Program-made: the position numbers and the translations under genes
The notes under the pieces: model-generated
What the model saw: only the letters and a program-made list of their open reading frames with translations
The model's database searches: none
What the model was told of the DNA's origin: nothing
Shown here: piece by piece, positions 17,515 through 26,148 of the stretch
Layout: every line of letters starts with the position of its first letter
Position numbering within the stretch: the first letter of the stretch is position 1
From: Streptomyces sp. MBT53
GTDB taxonomy: Bacteria; Actinomycetota; Actinomycetes; Streptomycetales; Streptomycetaceae
Reading direction: 5' to 3'
Assembly: GCF_016654115.1 (NCBI RefSeq)
Contig: NZ_JAEQAZ010000024.1
Location: forward strand, 1-64,000
DNA: 64,000 bases

Positions 17515-18209
17515 AGGGGGCCTCCCGGGGCGGTGGCGAGATACGAGAACAGACGGGTGATCCCGTCCGCCGTACGAAGGGCGCTGACCGCCAGCGCGGT
17601 CCGGTGCGCGGGGGTCAGGGGCAGCGAGTCGAGGAGGGCGTCCAGGTCGGCCAGATGCCCGCCGTCCAGCTCCGCGTGGGCGCGGACGGTACGGAACGCG
17701 GCGGCCGGCAGGCCCGTGCGCGCGGCCAGCCGGTCCGCCAGCCAGGGCATGGGGGCGTTGCCCTCCAGCACCCGGATGTAGCCGAGCAGCGCGACGGGGT
17801 GATGGTGCTCGATCCAGTAGTACTGCGCGCCCGCCAGTTCCGCGACGACGGGGGAGGGCAGCCGGCCGGCCGCGTGCGCCGGGTCGCCGCCGGCCACGGC
17901 GAGGTCTTCGAGCAGCCACGCGTCATGGCCGCGTTCCTCCTCGATGTGCCGCTCCAGATACGACCCGAGCGGTCCCGCCACCGGATCGCCGGGCGCCGTC
18001 CGCGCGCACCGGAGTGCCGCCCGTTCCATCAACGGAACCGAGGCCCGTATCAGCGCGTGCATCTCGTGGAGGTACGCGAGGTAACGGGTGCGCGGGAAGG
18101 CCGCCCCGGGACGCCAGAGTGCGGCGAAGGCTGCCCCCAACGCCGGTGCGGCGAGGGCGAGTTTGATGTCCAGGGCGGCGGAGGGAGTCGTCGTGCGGGC
18201 AGAGGTCAT
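17511..18209 (-). CDS. Iron-containing redox enzyme (haem-oxygenase-like diiron oxidase/TenA fold)
   Basis: This 232-residue, mostly helical protein carries metal-ligand motifs of the haem-oxygenase-like diiron family: LERHIEEERGHDAWLLEDL, YYWIEHHHPVALLGYIRVLE and RAHAELDGGHLADLDALL. Such enzymes activate oxygen for N-oxygenation, desaturation or C-C cleavage in natural product pathways. The ATG at 18209 overlaps the stop of the radical SAM gene, and its own stop overlaps the start of the small peptide, so three genes are translationally coupled. A substrate role on the peptide is inferred. The exact ligands would need a structural model. Confidence 0.82.
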   Translation of the reverse strand: MTSARTTTPSAALDIKLALAAPALGAAFAALWRPGAAFPRTRYLAYLHEMHALIRASVPLMERAALRCARTAPGDPVAGPLGSYLERHIEEERGHDAWLLEDLAVAGGDPAHAAGRLPSPVVAELAGAQYYWIEHHHPVALLGYIRVLEGNAPMPWLADRLAARTGLPAAAFRTVRAHAELDGGHLADLDALLDSLPLTPAHRTALAVSALRTADGITRLFSYLATAPGGPL

Positions 18210-19285
18210 CGCGTGCTCCCCGTCCGGGCGGGCAGCGCCACCAGGTCCGCGTAGCGCGGGCAGCCGTAGCGCCGGAGCAGTGCCACCGGCCCCGCGTCGG
18301 CCTGCATGCGGGCGGCCTCGCGGTCCAGCAGTTCGCCGGCCGGTCCCGCGGCGTCCCGCAGCGCGCCCTCGGTCACGGCGGGGTGCGCGGACAGCTCCCA
18401 GCATCCGGCGCAGTAGCCGGCGCAGTCCGCCGAGGGGGCGTACCGGGCGCGCAGATGGGCCGGGCCGACGGCACGCACCATGCGCAGCAGCGGCGAGGTG
18501 AGCGAACGGCGGTGCACGGTCGGCCAGTCGTCGTCGGCGATGTGCCCCAGCCGCAGATGCGGCGGGACGGGCCTGAGGTCCACCACACGCTGGTTGCAGC
18601 AGGCCAGCACCGTGCCGTCGAAGGCCACCACCGGCCAGGCGGCCATCGCGCACGGTGACACCCGCCCGGGGTCCGGACGGTGGGCGGTCGCGGTGGCCCA
18701 GGAGGCCGCGCGTCCCACCGCGCGCACCTCGTTGACCAGCATGGGCACCCGGTCCGCGAACTCCCTGCGGATGTGCGCGGTCACGTCCGCCAGATACGGG
18801 TCGTCCGGACCGCTGCCGGTGAGATGGAAGCTGACGGGCGTGCCCGCGTCCAGTACCTGGTGCAGCGCGCGGAAGACGCTTCGGCGCGGCACCTCCCGCT
18901 CGTGGTGGGCGTCCAGACTCGCCGAGAAGTGGTCGACCGCGCCGATGGCCCGCAGCACGGGCCCGGGTATCCGGTCGGTGCGGGCGAAGAACATCCCGCT
19001 CAGCAGCACGCTCCGGGTGCCGGCCGTCCCGGCCCGGACCGCCAGTTCACTCACCAGCGCGGGCCGCAGGAGGGGTTCACCGCCGGTCAGCAGCATCACG
19101 TCGGGCCGGTCGTCGGAGGTGAACGACCCGACGAAGTCCAGCAGTCGCCCCGCGCCGGGCTCCTCACCCGCCGACGTGGACGAGGTCGAGCAGTGCGCGC
19201 AGCTCAGCGGACACCGCCGGGTGAGCGTGACCAGCAGGCCCGCACAGGGCACGGGCCGCAGCCCGATGAACTCGGCCAGTTCCAC
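18206..19285 (-). CDS. Radical SAM protein with C-terminal cysteine-rich (SPASM-like) region
   Basis: This is a 359-residue protein. GTG 19285 is chosen because GGGAGG precedes it by 5 nt and the family motif follows soon after. The CX3CX2C cluster motif is RRCPLSCAHCSTSS, and the SAM-binding GGEP motif is LLTGGEPLLRP. Downstream cysteines (SPCAMAAW, VLACCNQR, CAGYCAGCWEL) resemble a SPASM/twitch region holding auxiliary Fe-S clusters, as in peptide-modifying enzymes. It heads the leftward operon and is divergent from LanA2 across a 294-bp promoter region. A role in modifying the small peptide at 17317-17514 fits best, but action on the lanthipeptides cannot be excluded. Confidence 0.9.
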   Translation of the reverse strand: MELAEFIGLRPVPCAGLLVTLTRRCPLSCAHCSTSSTSAGEEPGAGRLLDFVGSFTSDDRPDVMLLTGGEPLLRPALVSELAVRAGTAGTRSVLLSGMFFARTDRIPGPVLRAIGAVDHFSASLDAHHEREVPRRSVFRALHQVLDAGTPVSFHLTGSGPDDPYLADVTAHIRREFADRVPMLVNEVRAVGRAASWATATAHRPDPGRVSPCAMAAWPVVAFDGTVLACCNQRVVDLRPVPPHLRLGHIADDDWPTVHRRSLTSPLLRMVRAVGPAHLRARYAPSADCAGYCAGCWELSAHPAVTEGALRDAAGPAGELLDREAARMQADAGPVALLRRYGCPRYADLVALPARTGSTR

Positions 19286-19579
19286 GAAGCCCTCCCGCTC
19301 GCCCGGCGCACCGCCCGTGTGCGGTCGCCCAGGAGCATGCTGTCCGGGCCCGTGCGGGGAACGGCACACGGACGGACCAGGACCGGTATATCCGCTGGCA
19401 GCCGCAATCCCGCGACGCCCAAAGGCCCGGCGCGCGGCTGGGAAACCGCCGATGACCTGGCCGCATACCGCTCCCATGGCGCTCGTCGGCCGGTGCTGGA
19501 CCCCGCCCGCCTAGCTTTCGTGGCGTCGGGCCGGAAGCCTCCGCCCGCATCCCGTTACCGGACTCCTTGGGAGAACACC
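19286..19579. promoter_or_regulatory. Divergent promoter region between radical SAM operon and LanA2
   Basis: On the plus strand CATACCG (19464-19470) is followed after 41 nt by TAGCTT (19512-19517), resembling the LanA1 and LanA5 promoters with about one helical turn inserted. On the minus strand a weaker TATACCG (19390-19384) may serve the radical SAM operon. No coding sequence with support lies in this gap. Confidence 0.4.
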
Positions 19580-19744
19580 ATGGCTGAGAACATCGACCCC
19601 ACCACCGACGAGACCGAGATCACCGAGACCGAGGCCGCCGAGGTCGAGGCGCACGGCGTCCCGGGCCTCCAGGGTCTCGGCAAGGACATGGACAAGTCCG
19701 AGAGCGCCTGCATCAGCACGGTCAGCTCCATCGAAGAGCGCTGA
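19580..19744 (+). CDS. Class III lanthipeptide precursor LanA2
   Basis: This is a 54-residue peptide with ATG 19580 and a GGGAGA ribosome site. The acidic leader (DPTTDETEITETEAAEVEA) ends in VPGLQGLGKD, equivalent to ILDLQGLG of LanA1. The predicted core is SESACISTVSSIEER: one Cys followed by Ile-Ser, then further Ser/Thr and an acidic C-terminus. It is the first gene of the rightward unit LanA2-LanA3-MFS-LanKC2. The Leu-Gln motif is kept although the preceding residues (GVPG) differ from the usual LxLQ. Ring formation could use Ser before the Cys (S-E-S-A-C) or after it. Confidence 0.85.
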   Translation: MAENIDPTTDETEITETEAAEVEAHGVPGLQGLGKDMDKSESACISTVSSIEER

Positions 19745-19779
19745 CCGACTCCCGTCACCAATCCTTCTGGGAGGACACC

Positions 19780-19911
19780 ATGACCAAGGACATCGAGCCC
19801 GTCGAGGTCGAGGTACTGAGCGTGCTGGACCTCCAGACGCTCGGCAAGGGTGTCTCGGCGCCCGAGGGAAGCTGCGTCAGTCTGGCGAGCACGGTCGTCG
19901 AAGAACGCTGA
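19780..19911 (+). CDS. Class III lanthipeptide precursor LanA3
   Basis: This is a 43-residue peptide with ATG 19780 and ribosome site GGGAGG. It begins just 35 nt after LanA2 with an almost identical 5' untranslated sequence (GGGAG(A/G)ACACCATG). The short leader contains VLSVLDLQTLGKG, a good LxLQ motif. The core is GSCVSLASTVVEER: one Cys, followed by Val-Ser and then Ser/Thr. The C-terminal EER ending is shared with LanA2. LanA2 and LanA3 look like a diverged tandem pair, possibly a two-peptide product. LanKC2 is the likely modifying enzyme. Confidence 0.85.
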   Translation: MTKDIEPVEVEVLSVLDLQTLGKGVSAPEGSCVSLASTVVEER

Positions 19912-19924
19912 GCGAGGGCGCGGT

Positions 19925-19965
19925 CCGGGGTGGTGGCGCCGGTTCGACCGGCGTGACCACCCCGG
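19925..19965 (+). terminator. Strong hairpin after LanA3 (attenuator/terminator)
   Basis: A long inverted repeat with arms beginning CCGGGGTGGT and ending ACCACCCCGG, with inner arms GCGCCGGT/ACCGGCG around a TCG loop, starts 14 nt after the LanA3 stop. It should stop or slow transcription so that precursor mRNA exceeds exporter and enzyme mRNA. Confidence 0.6.
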
Positions 19966-20172
19966 CCGGTCCGTCAGCGCCGACCGGCCCCCGGGGCCAG
20001 GGCGCGAAGCCCTGCCCCCGTCATGGAAACCAGCACCTGCGCCGGCATGGCCGGCCTCAGCGACCCCCGCCGACCGAGGCCCGACCCCGGGGCGGCCGCG
20101 CCGATCCGCTCGGCGCGACCACCCCGGTCCGTCCCGTCCCACACCCGGTGGACCACAACCTGGAAGGGCCTC

Positions 20173-21453
20173 ATGAACGGCTCGCAACCCGGCGCCGCCG
20201 CCGGCGGTGGCACGGTCAAGCTCAGCGGAATCAGGGACTTCCGGTTCCTGTGGATCAGCGGCCTGCTGGCCGGCCTGGGCTCGCAGATGTCGGCGATCGC
20301 GCTGCCCCTGCTGGTGCTGCGCCAGACCGGCTCGCCCGTGCAGGCCGGGGCGGTGGGCACGGTCTCGGTCGGTGCCCTGCTCGTCACCATGCTGCCCGGG
20401 GGCGCCCTGGCCGACACGGTCGAGCGGCGCCGGCTGATGCGCCTGTGCGACATCGGCAGCACCCTCGTGGTCGGCGGCCTGGCGCTGGCCGTCCTGCTCG
20501 GCCGCACCCCCTTCGTCCTCGTCCTGCTGGTGGCAGCGGTCGGCGCGGTCATCAACAGCTTCTACGGACCTGCCGCGTTGGGCCTGCTGCGCGCGGTGGT
20601 CTCCCGTGAGCAACTCGGCGTCGCCTCGTCCCGGATGCAGGCCAGAGCCGCCGCCGCGCGTCTGGTCGGCCCGATGGCGGGCGGTGCGCTGTACGCGGTG
20701 CATCCCGCGCTTCCGTTCGCCGGCGAGGCCGTCTTCCTGCTGCTGTCCACCACCTGTCTCGCCTTCGTCCGTACCCGGTCGGCCCCCGACCCCGCGGCCC
20801 GATCCGCCTTCTCCAGAACGGAGTTCGCGGCCGGCGTCTCCTTCCTGTGGCGGCGTCCCTATCTGCGGACGGTGCTGCTGGTCTTCGGTCTGGGCGTGAA
20901 CGGTGCGTTCGGCGCGATGATGTTCGTCGCGCTGGCGGTCACCTCGCACAGCGGCAGCTCCGGCCTGGGCAGCGGCACCGTCGTCTCGCTGACCGCCGTC
21001 GGCTCGCTCCTGGGCGCGCTGCTCGCCCCGCGTGTCCCCTCGCGGTGGCGCTCCGCGACACTGATCGCCCTGACCTGCTGGGTGTGCGGCATCGATGCCC
21101 TATTGCTGACAGTCAGTCAGAATCCTTTGTACGTAGGCGCGTTGTGTGCCGCCTGTGTCGCGATGGCCGCCGTCGCCGGCATCGGCTTCCTGACCTCCCT
21201 GCTGGAGTCGGCCCCGCAGCACATGGTCGGCCGGGTGCAGAGCGCCGCCGGATTCATCTCCTCGCTCGTCCAGCCGCTCGGCCCGCTCGCCGGAGGCACC
21301 CTGCTCGCCGCCCACGGTGCGCGAACGGCCTATACCGCGCTGGGAGCGGTGTTCCTGGTCTGCGCGCTCGTCCTGACCTGTGCGCCGTCGGTCCGCCGGA
21401 CCGACGCCGTACCGGTCGCCGCCGCCCCGACCGAGGCGCTGAGCGCCGAGTAG
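20173..21453 (+). CDS. MFS transporter, probable lanthipeptide exporter
   Basis: This 426-residue integral membrane protein has about 12 hydrophobic segments. ATG 20173 is chosen for the GGAAGG site upstream. The N-terminal pattern FRFLWISGLLAGLGSQMSAI, followed by MLPGGALADTVERRRLMRLC in loop 2-3, is typical of the MFS_3/enterobactin-exporter-like family common in RiPP and siderophore clusters. It lies between the LanA2/LanA3 pair and LanKC2. Class III lanthipeptides are more often exported by ABC transporters, so an MFS exporter here is slightly unusual. A self-resistance role is equally possible. Confidence 0.9.
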   Translation: MNGSQPGAAAGGGTVKLSGIRDFRFLWISGLLAGLGSQMSAIALPLLVLRQTGSPVQAGAVGTVSVGALLVTMLPGGALADTVERRRLMRLCDIGSTLVVGGLALAVLLGRTPFVLVLLVAAVGAVINSFYGPAALGLLRAVVSREQLGVASSRMQARAAAARLVGPMAGGALYAVHPALPFAGEAVFLLLSTTCLAFVRTRSAPDPAARSAFSRTEFAAGVSFLWRRPYLRTVLLVFGLGVNGAFGAMMFVALAVTSHSGSSGLGSGTVVSLTAVGSLLGALLAPRVPSRWRSATLIALTCWVCGIDALLLTVSQNPLYVGALCAACVAMAAVAGIGFLTSLLESAPQHMVGRVQSAAGFISSLVQPLGPLAGGTLLAAHGARTAYTALGAVFLVCALVLTCAPSVRRTDAVPVAAAPTEALSAE

Positions 21454-21526
21454 ACGCTCCGCCGAAAGGGCCGGGACACCCCGCCTGCCGGCCGAGGCAC
21501 CGGCCCGGCCGGTCGCGCAGTTCCCC

Positions 21527-21544
21527 GCGCCCCCTTCGGGGCGC
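21527..21544. terminator. GC-rich hairpin between MFS gene and LanKC2
   Basis: A perfect 7-bp stem GCGCCCC/GGGGCGC with loop CTTC follows the text CGCGCAGTTCCCC. This combination is a common intergenic element in Streptomyces, often placed like a terminator. Here it would reduce readthrough from the exporter into LanKC2. Confidence 0.5.
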
Positions 21545-21589
21545 TTCACCTCGCCCCCTTCGACGACTGACCCGCCGGGAGAACTCACC

Positions 21590-24133
21590 ATGGCCGAAGC
21601 ACGCCAGTCCCTGACCTACTGCGCCGCCGACCGCGACTTCTTCGAGACGCCCGCCCGGCTCCCGGACGACGGCACCCGCTACCCGCTCGCGTGCGGCGAG
21701 GCGCCCGAGGGCTGGAGCCGTGCCACGCGGGGGCTGTGGAGCGTACTGACCCCGGGCGGCGTCCGGTTGCCCGAGCAGGGCTGGAAGATCCATCTGTCGG
21801 CGACCCCGCGCGTGGCGGAGTTGACGCTGGACCGGGCCGCCGCCGTGCTGCTGCGCCGCCGCGTCCCCTTCAAGTTCCTGCGCAGCCGCGAGGCACTGAT
21901 GCTGATGGTCGACAAGAACATGGCACGCGGCAGCAGCGGCAAGTTCATCACCGTGTACCCCGCCGACGAGACCGAGTTGGCAGCGGTCCTGGCCGAACTC
22001 CAATCCGCCGTGGACGGGTTGCCGGGCCCGCACATCCTCAGCGACCTGCGGATCGGCCGGGGCCCGGTGCACGTCCGCTACGGGGCGTTCGTGGAACGCT
22101 GGTGCGCCGACGAGGACGGGCGGCAGGTCCCCGCGCTGCGCGACCCCTCCGGCACCCTCGTGCCGGACGTACGCTCGCCGGTCTTCACCCTGCCCGACTG
22201 GGTGACCCCGCCGCCGTTCCTCGACGAGCCGCTCGCGGCCCTGCGCGCGGCGGGCTTCGGCGACTTCCCCTACCGGGTCGTCAAAGCGGTGCACTTCACC
22301 AACGCCGGTGGCATCTACCTCGCCCGCCACCGGGTCGGCGGGCAGACCGTGGTGCTGCGCGAGGCCCGGCCCTTCGCCGGACTCGACGGCGCCGCCGCCG
22401 ACGGTGTCGAGCGGCTGCACCGCGAGTACCGCGCGCTGACGGCCCTGAGCGGACTGGACTGCGTCCCCGAGGTGTACGGCCTGCACACCGCGTGGGAACA
22501 CCACTTCCTCGCCGAGGAGTACATCGAGGGCCAGACCCTGCTGGACGCGGTGCTGAACCGCTATCCCGCCGTCGGCCGCGACACCGGCGAGGAGGCGACG
22601 CGCGCCTACGCCCGCTGGGCCGGCACCGTCATCGACAACCTCGGCAGGGCGCTGGACGCCGTCCACGAACGCGGGCTGCGCTTCCGCGACGTGCACCCCC
22701 TCAACGTCATCGTGCGGCCCGACGACTCCGTGGCCCTCGTGGACTTCGAGTACGCCGCGGACCTCGACGCGTCGGACGGACTGCGCGTCGGAGCCCGCGG
22801 CTTCGCGGCCCCGGCCGGTACGGCACCCCGTGACGTGGACGCCTACGGTCTCTGGGCCACCTGGCTGTTCACGCTGTTGCCCATGATGGAGATGGCGGAC
22901 TTCGCCCCGGACAAGGCGCCCCTGCTCGAAGCGGTGGCCAGGGAACGCTTCGGCCTGTCACCCACCGAGGGCCCGCGCCGCCCCGACACGGCGCAAGCGC
23001 GGCCGGCCGCCCTCGCGGCGACCGCCGCGCACGCCGACGACGTGTTCGCTCCCGCCGAGTGGCCCGCGCTGCGCGACCGGCTCGCCGAGGGCATCCACGC
23101 CTGTGCCACCCCCGACCGGGAGGACCGTCTGTTCCCCGCCGACTGGGAGGTCTTCCACACCGGCGGCCACACCCTCGCCCACGGCGCCGCCGGTGTGCTC
23201 CTGGCCCTGCACCGGGCGGGCGCCGCCGTGCCCGACACCTATGTCGACTGGCTGATCGCGGCGGCCCGGCGGGCCCGCCCCGAAGCGGGCGGCGGACTGT
23301 ACGACGGGCTGTACGGCGTGGCCGTCGTGCTCGACGAACTCGGCCGCCGCGAGGCGGCGTCGGAGGTCCTCGCGCGGGCGCGGGCAGCCGGCGACCCGCC
23401 CCGGGCCGGCCTCTTCGGCGGCCTGGCCGGAATCGCCCTCACGCTGTGCCACTTCGCCGTACGCACCGGGGACACGGCCCTGCTCGACGAGGCCGCGCAC
23501 ATCGCGGACCGGCTGGAGTCGCTACGGCGCGAAAGCTCGGCCCCCGGGCTCCGCCTGCCGGACCACGCGGGCCTCATGCACGGCCTCGGCGGCCCGGCGC
23601 TGCTCCAGCTCCGTCTTCATCACGTGACCGGCGAGGAGCGCTATCTGGACGCGGCACGGGCCGCTCTGGACTGGGACATCCGCCGGTGCGTCACGATGGC
23701 CGACGGGACCGTGCAGGCCAAGCAGGGCCACCGGCATCTGCCCTACCTGGACGAAGGCAGCACCGGAATCGCCCTCGTGGCACGCGAGTACCTCACCCGC
23801 GCCGACGATCCCGCGCTCGCGGCCTTCGTCTCCGCCGCGACACCGTGCGGCGCGGCCCCCTTCGTGCGCGAGCCGGGCCTGTTCCACGGCCGGGCGGGCC
23901 TGGTCGCCGCGTTCGCCCTGCTCGCCCCGGCGGAGAAGGAGGAGCAACTGCTCGCCGCGGTACGGAACTTCTCCTGGCACGCGCTGCGCAAGGGCGACGG
24001 CATGTACGTACCCGGCGCCGGTCTGCTGCGGCTGTCCGCCGACCTCGCGACCGGCTCGGCGGGCGTACTCCTCGCCCTGCACACGGTGTTCGAGGGCAAG
24101 GGCGACCTGGGCACGCTGCTGCCGGTGACCTGA
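21590..24133 (+). CDS. Class III lanthionine synthetase LanKC2
   Basis: This is an 847-residue paralogue of LanKC1 with the same domain order. The lyase region has FITVYPADE and HILSDLRIGRGPVHVRYGAF. The kinase region has HFTNAGGIYLARH, RFRDVHPLNVIV and ALVDFEYAADL. The cyclase region has GGHTLAHGAAGVLLALHRAG, GLFGGLAGIALT, LFHGRAGLVA and LATGSAGVLLALH. No Cys/Cys-His zinc site is present, which supports class III. ATG 21590 follows GGGAGA. It is the last gene of the LanA2-LanA3-MFS-LanKC2 unit and converges on the SARP gene with a 28-bp gap. Near identity with LanKC1 across long blocks implies local duplication. Confidence 0.93.
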   Translation: MAEARQSLTYCAADRDFFETPARLPDDGTRYPLACGEAPEGWSRATRGLWSVLTPGGVRLPEQGWKIHLSATPRVAELTLDRAAAVLLRRRVPFKFLRSREALMLMVDKNMARGSSGKFITVYPADETELAAVLAELQSAVDGLPGPHILSDLRIGRGPVHVRYGAFVERWCADEDGRQVPALRDPSGTLVPDVRSPVFTLPDWVTPPPFLDEPLAALRAAGFGDFPYRVVKAVHFTNAGGIYLARHRVGGQTVVLREARPFAGLDGAAADGVERLHREYRALTALSGLDCVPEVYGLHTAWEHHFLAEEYIEGQTLLDAVLNRYPAVGRDTGEEATRAYARWAGTVIDNLGRALDAVHERGLRFRDVHPLNVIVRPDDSVALVDFEYAADLDASDGLRVGARGFAAPAGTAPRDVDAYGLWATWLFTLLPMMEMADFAPDKAPLLEAVARERFGLSPTEGPRRPDTAQARPAALAATAAHADDVFAPAEWPALRDRLAEGIHACATPDREDRLFPADWEVFHTGGHTLAHGAAGVLLALHRAGAAVPDTYVDWLIAAARRARPEAGGGLYDGLYGVAVVLDELGRREAASEVLARARAAGDPPRAGLFGGLAGIALTLCHFAVRTGDTALLDEAAHIADRLESLRRESSAPGLRLPDHAGLMHGLGGPALLQLRLHHVTGEERYLDAARAALDWDIRRCVTMADGTVQAKQGHRHLPYLDEGSTGIALVAREYLTRADDPALAAFVSAATPCGAAPFVREPGLFHGRAGLVAAFALLAPAEKEEQLLAAVRNFSWHALRKGDGMYVPGAGLLRLSADLATGSAGVLLALHTVFEGKGDLGTLLPVT

Positions 24134-24161
24134 CGGGTCCGCGCCCGGGAGGCCCGCGGCC

Positions 24162-25970
24162 TCAGACACCGGCCGCCTCCCGGGCGTAGAGATGCGTCAG
24201 ATACGGCAGCGAGTACGCGGCGGTGTGCGCGGTGACCTCGCTGTCGGGCAGGACCACCACCCCCGCCTCGATCATCAACTCCAACTCCCGCTGCGCGCCC
24301 CGCCGGTCGCCGCCCAGCGCCGTGGCGGCCTCCGCCGCGGTGAACCAGCCGGACAGCGGCAGTCGCGCGAGGCGGCGCAGCGCGCCCTGGTGCCGGTCGG
24401 CCAACTGCGCCCATTCGTCGGCCACATGGGAGCGCACCTGTAGATCGCCGACGGCCAGTTCGTCCAGGAGCGCCTCGGGATCGGCGAGGCGCTGCGCGTA
24501 CTCGGCGAGCGGCAGATGCTGGAGCACGGCCAGTTTGAGGCCCGCCGCCCGTACCGTCAGCGGCAGCGCGCCGCACGCGGCCACCACGCGCGTGGCCGCC
24601 GCCCGGTCGCACAGCATGCGGCCGGTGCCGATCAGCCTGCCCAGCAGCTCCAGGGCTTCGGCCGTCGACAGCGGCGGGACCCGCACCCGGTGGGCCGGGG
24701 CCAGCCCCGCCAGTTGGGTACGGGCCGTGACGAGGACCGTGCTCCGGCCGGGGCCGGGCAGCAGCGGCCTGACCGCGGCCTCGTGGGGCGCGTCGTCCAG
24801 CACCACGAGCACCTTGCGGTCGGCCAGCCAGTCCCGCCACCGCGCGGCGGCCACATCCGGGTCGGTGGGCGGGGCCGCACGGAGACCGGTGTACGCCAGC
24901 AGTTCCGTGGTCACCGAACCCAACGACCGGGCCCTGCCGTCCTGTTGCCTCAGTCCTACGAAGATCCGGCCGCCCGGGAACTCGCCCTCCAGCCGGTGCG
25001 CGGCACGCACGGCGAGCGTGGTCTTGCCCACGCCGGCCGGGCCGACCAGGACGTGGGCGGCGCCCCTGACCCCGGTGGCGGTCTCCAGCAACTGGGCCAG
25101 AGTGTCCCCGCGACCGGTGAAATCCGGTATGTCGGCGGGCAGTCCGACGGGTACGGCAGGGCGGGCTGCCGGGGTGGGAGCGGCTCCCTCGTCGGCGAGG
25201 ACCGTGTGGTAGAGCGACTCCAGGGCCGGGCTCGGGGACAGCCCCAGCTCCCGTGACAGATGCTGCCGCAGCTCGTCGTAGGCGGCCATCGCCTCCCCCC
25301 GGCGGCCCGATCGGTGCAGGGCCGTCATCTGGGCTGCGCGCAGCCGCTCCCGCAGCGGATGCTCGTCCACCAGCTCACCGACCGCGTCCGCGACCTCACC
25401 GGGACGGCCCGCCGCCAGCGAGGCCTCGGCCCAGTCCTCGCAGACACCCAGGTGCCGGAGGGTCAGCCGGTCGGCCTCCGCCTCCAGGACCTCGGAGCAG
25501 CCGAGGCCGGGCAGCGGCGGCCCGTTCCACAGTGTCCGGGCCTCGTGCAGCAGCCGTGCCGCGCGTTCCGCGTCGCCGTCGGCGAGGGCCTCTCGCCCGG
25601 CCCGGGCCAGCGCGAGAAAGTCGAGGGAGTCCAGCTCGGGGGCGTCCACCCGGAGCACGTAGCCGCCGCAGCGCAGGGAGATCCGGTCGCCCATGCCCGC
25701 CCGGGCCAGCGTCTTGCGGAGCGCCGAGACATACAGCTGGAGGTTCTTGCGTGCCGTGCGCGGCGGATCGTCGTCCCACACCGCCTTGGTCAACAACGCG
25801 ACCGAGACAGGGGAGTTGGCGTGGCACAGCAGCGCTGCCAGGACGACGCGCTGCTTGAGCGGGCCGAGCGGGAGGGCGTGCCCGTCCGCCTCGGCGGAGA
25901 GCGGCCCGAGGACGGAGAACCGCAGCGGGGAGGTCACGGTGGTCGGGTTCGGGGGGGTGGTGTACACCAT
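24162..25970 (-). CDS. SARP/AfsR-like transcriptional regulator with NB-ARC ATPase
   Basis: This is a 602-residue protein; ATG 25970 is chosen for the AGGA site upstream. An OmpR-like DNA-binding domain (LRFSVLGPLSAEADGHALPL ... LYVSALRKTL) is followed by the BTAD helical domain (LDSLDFLALARAGREALADG). Next comes an NB-ARC ATPase with Walker A LVGPAGVGKTTLAV and Walker B VLVVLDDAPHE, ending without the TPR array seen in longer AfsR proteins. SARPs activate antibiotic and RiPP genes by binding heptameric repeats. Its position between LanKC2 and LanA4/LanKC3 makes it a good candidate activator of either unit. No cognate heptamer repeat was identified. Confidence 0.92.
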   Translation of the reverse strand: MVYTTPPNPTTVTSPLRFSVLGPLSAEADGHALPLGPLKQRVVLAALLCHANSPVSVALLTKAVWDDDPPRTARKNLQLYVSALRKTLARAGMGDRISLRCGGYVLRVDAPELDSLDFLALARAGREALADGDAERAARLLHEARTLWNGPPLPGLGCSEVLEAEADRLTLRHLGVCEDWAEASLAAGRPGEVADAVGELVDEHPLRERLRAAQMTALHRSGRRGEAMAAYDELRQHLSRELGLSPSPALESLYHTVLADEGAAPTPAARPAVPVGLPADIPDFTGRGDTLAQLLETATGVRGAAHVLVGPAGVGKTTLAVRAAHRLEGEFPGGRIFVGLRQQDGRARSLGSVTTELLAYTGLRAAPPTDPDVAAARWRDWLADRKVLVVLDDAPHEAAVRPLLPGPGRSTVLVTARTQLAGLAPAHRVRVPPLSTAEALELLGRLIGTGRMLCDRAAATRVVAACGALPLTVRAAGLKLAVLQHLPLAEYAQRLADPEALLDELAVGDLQVRSHVADEWAQLADRHQGALRRLARLPLSGWFTAAEAATALGGDRRGAQRELELMIEAGVVVLPDSEVTAHTAAYSLPYLTHLYAREAAGV

Positions 25971-25995
25971 GCGTTCCTGTCTCACGGGACGTGGG

Positions 25996-26038
25996 ACCGG
26001 CTCCGGGCCGCGCAGGAGCTGCGCGGCCCGGAGCCGGT
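25996..26038. terminator. Perfect 20-bp palindrome with 3-nt loop upstream of the SARP gene
   Basis: Arms 25996-26015 and 26019-26038 are perfect reverse complements around GAG. It lies between the LanKC3-LanA4 operon end and the SARP start at 25970. It is probably a second terminator that insulates the SARP, though an extreme regulatory hairpin in the SARP leader RNA is possible. Confidence 0.6.
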
Positions 26039-26110
26039 TCGGGGCCGTGGACGACTGTGCCGCGATCCACGGTCCCCAGCATCGGGGAAAACCCGACACC
26101 CCACTGGGGA

Positions 26111-26137
26111 GACCCCAGGGCCCGACGCCCTGGGGTC
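26111..26137 (-). terminator. Terminator hairpin after LanA4
   Basis: An 11-bp perfect stem (GACCCCAGGGC/GCCCTGGGGTC, 5-nt loop) begins about a dozen nt after the LanA4 stop and marks the end of the LanA5-LanKC3-LanA4 unit. Confidence 0.65.
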
Positions 26138-26148
26138 CCCCGCCGTCG

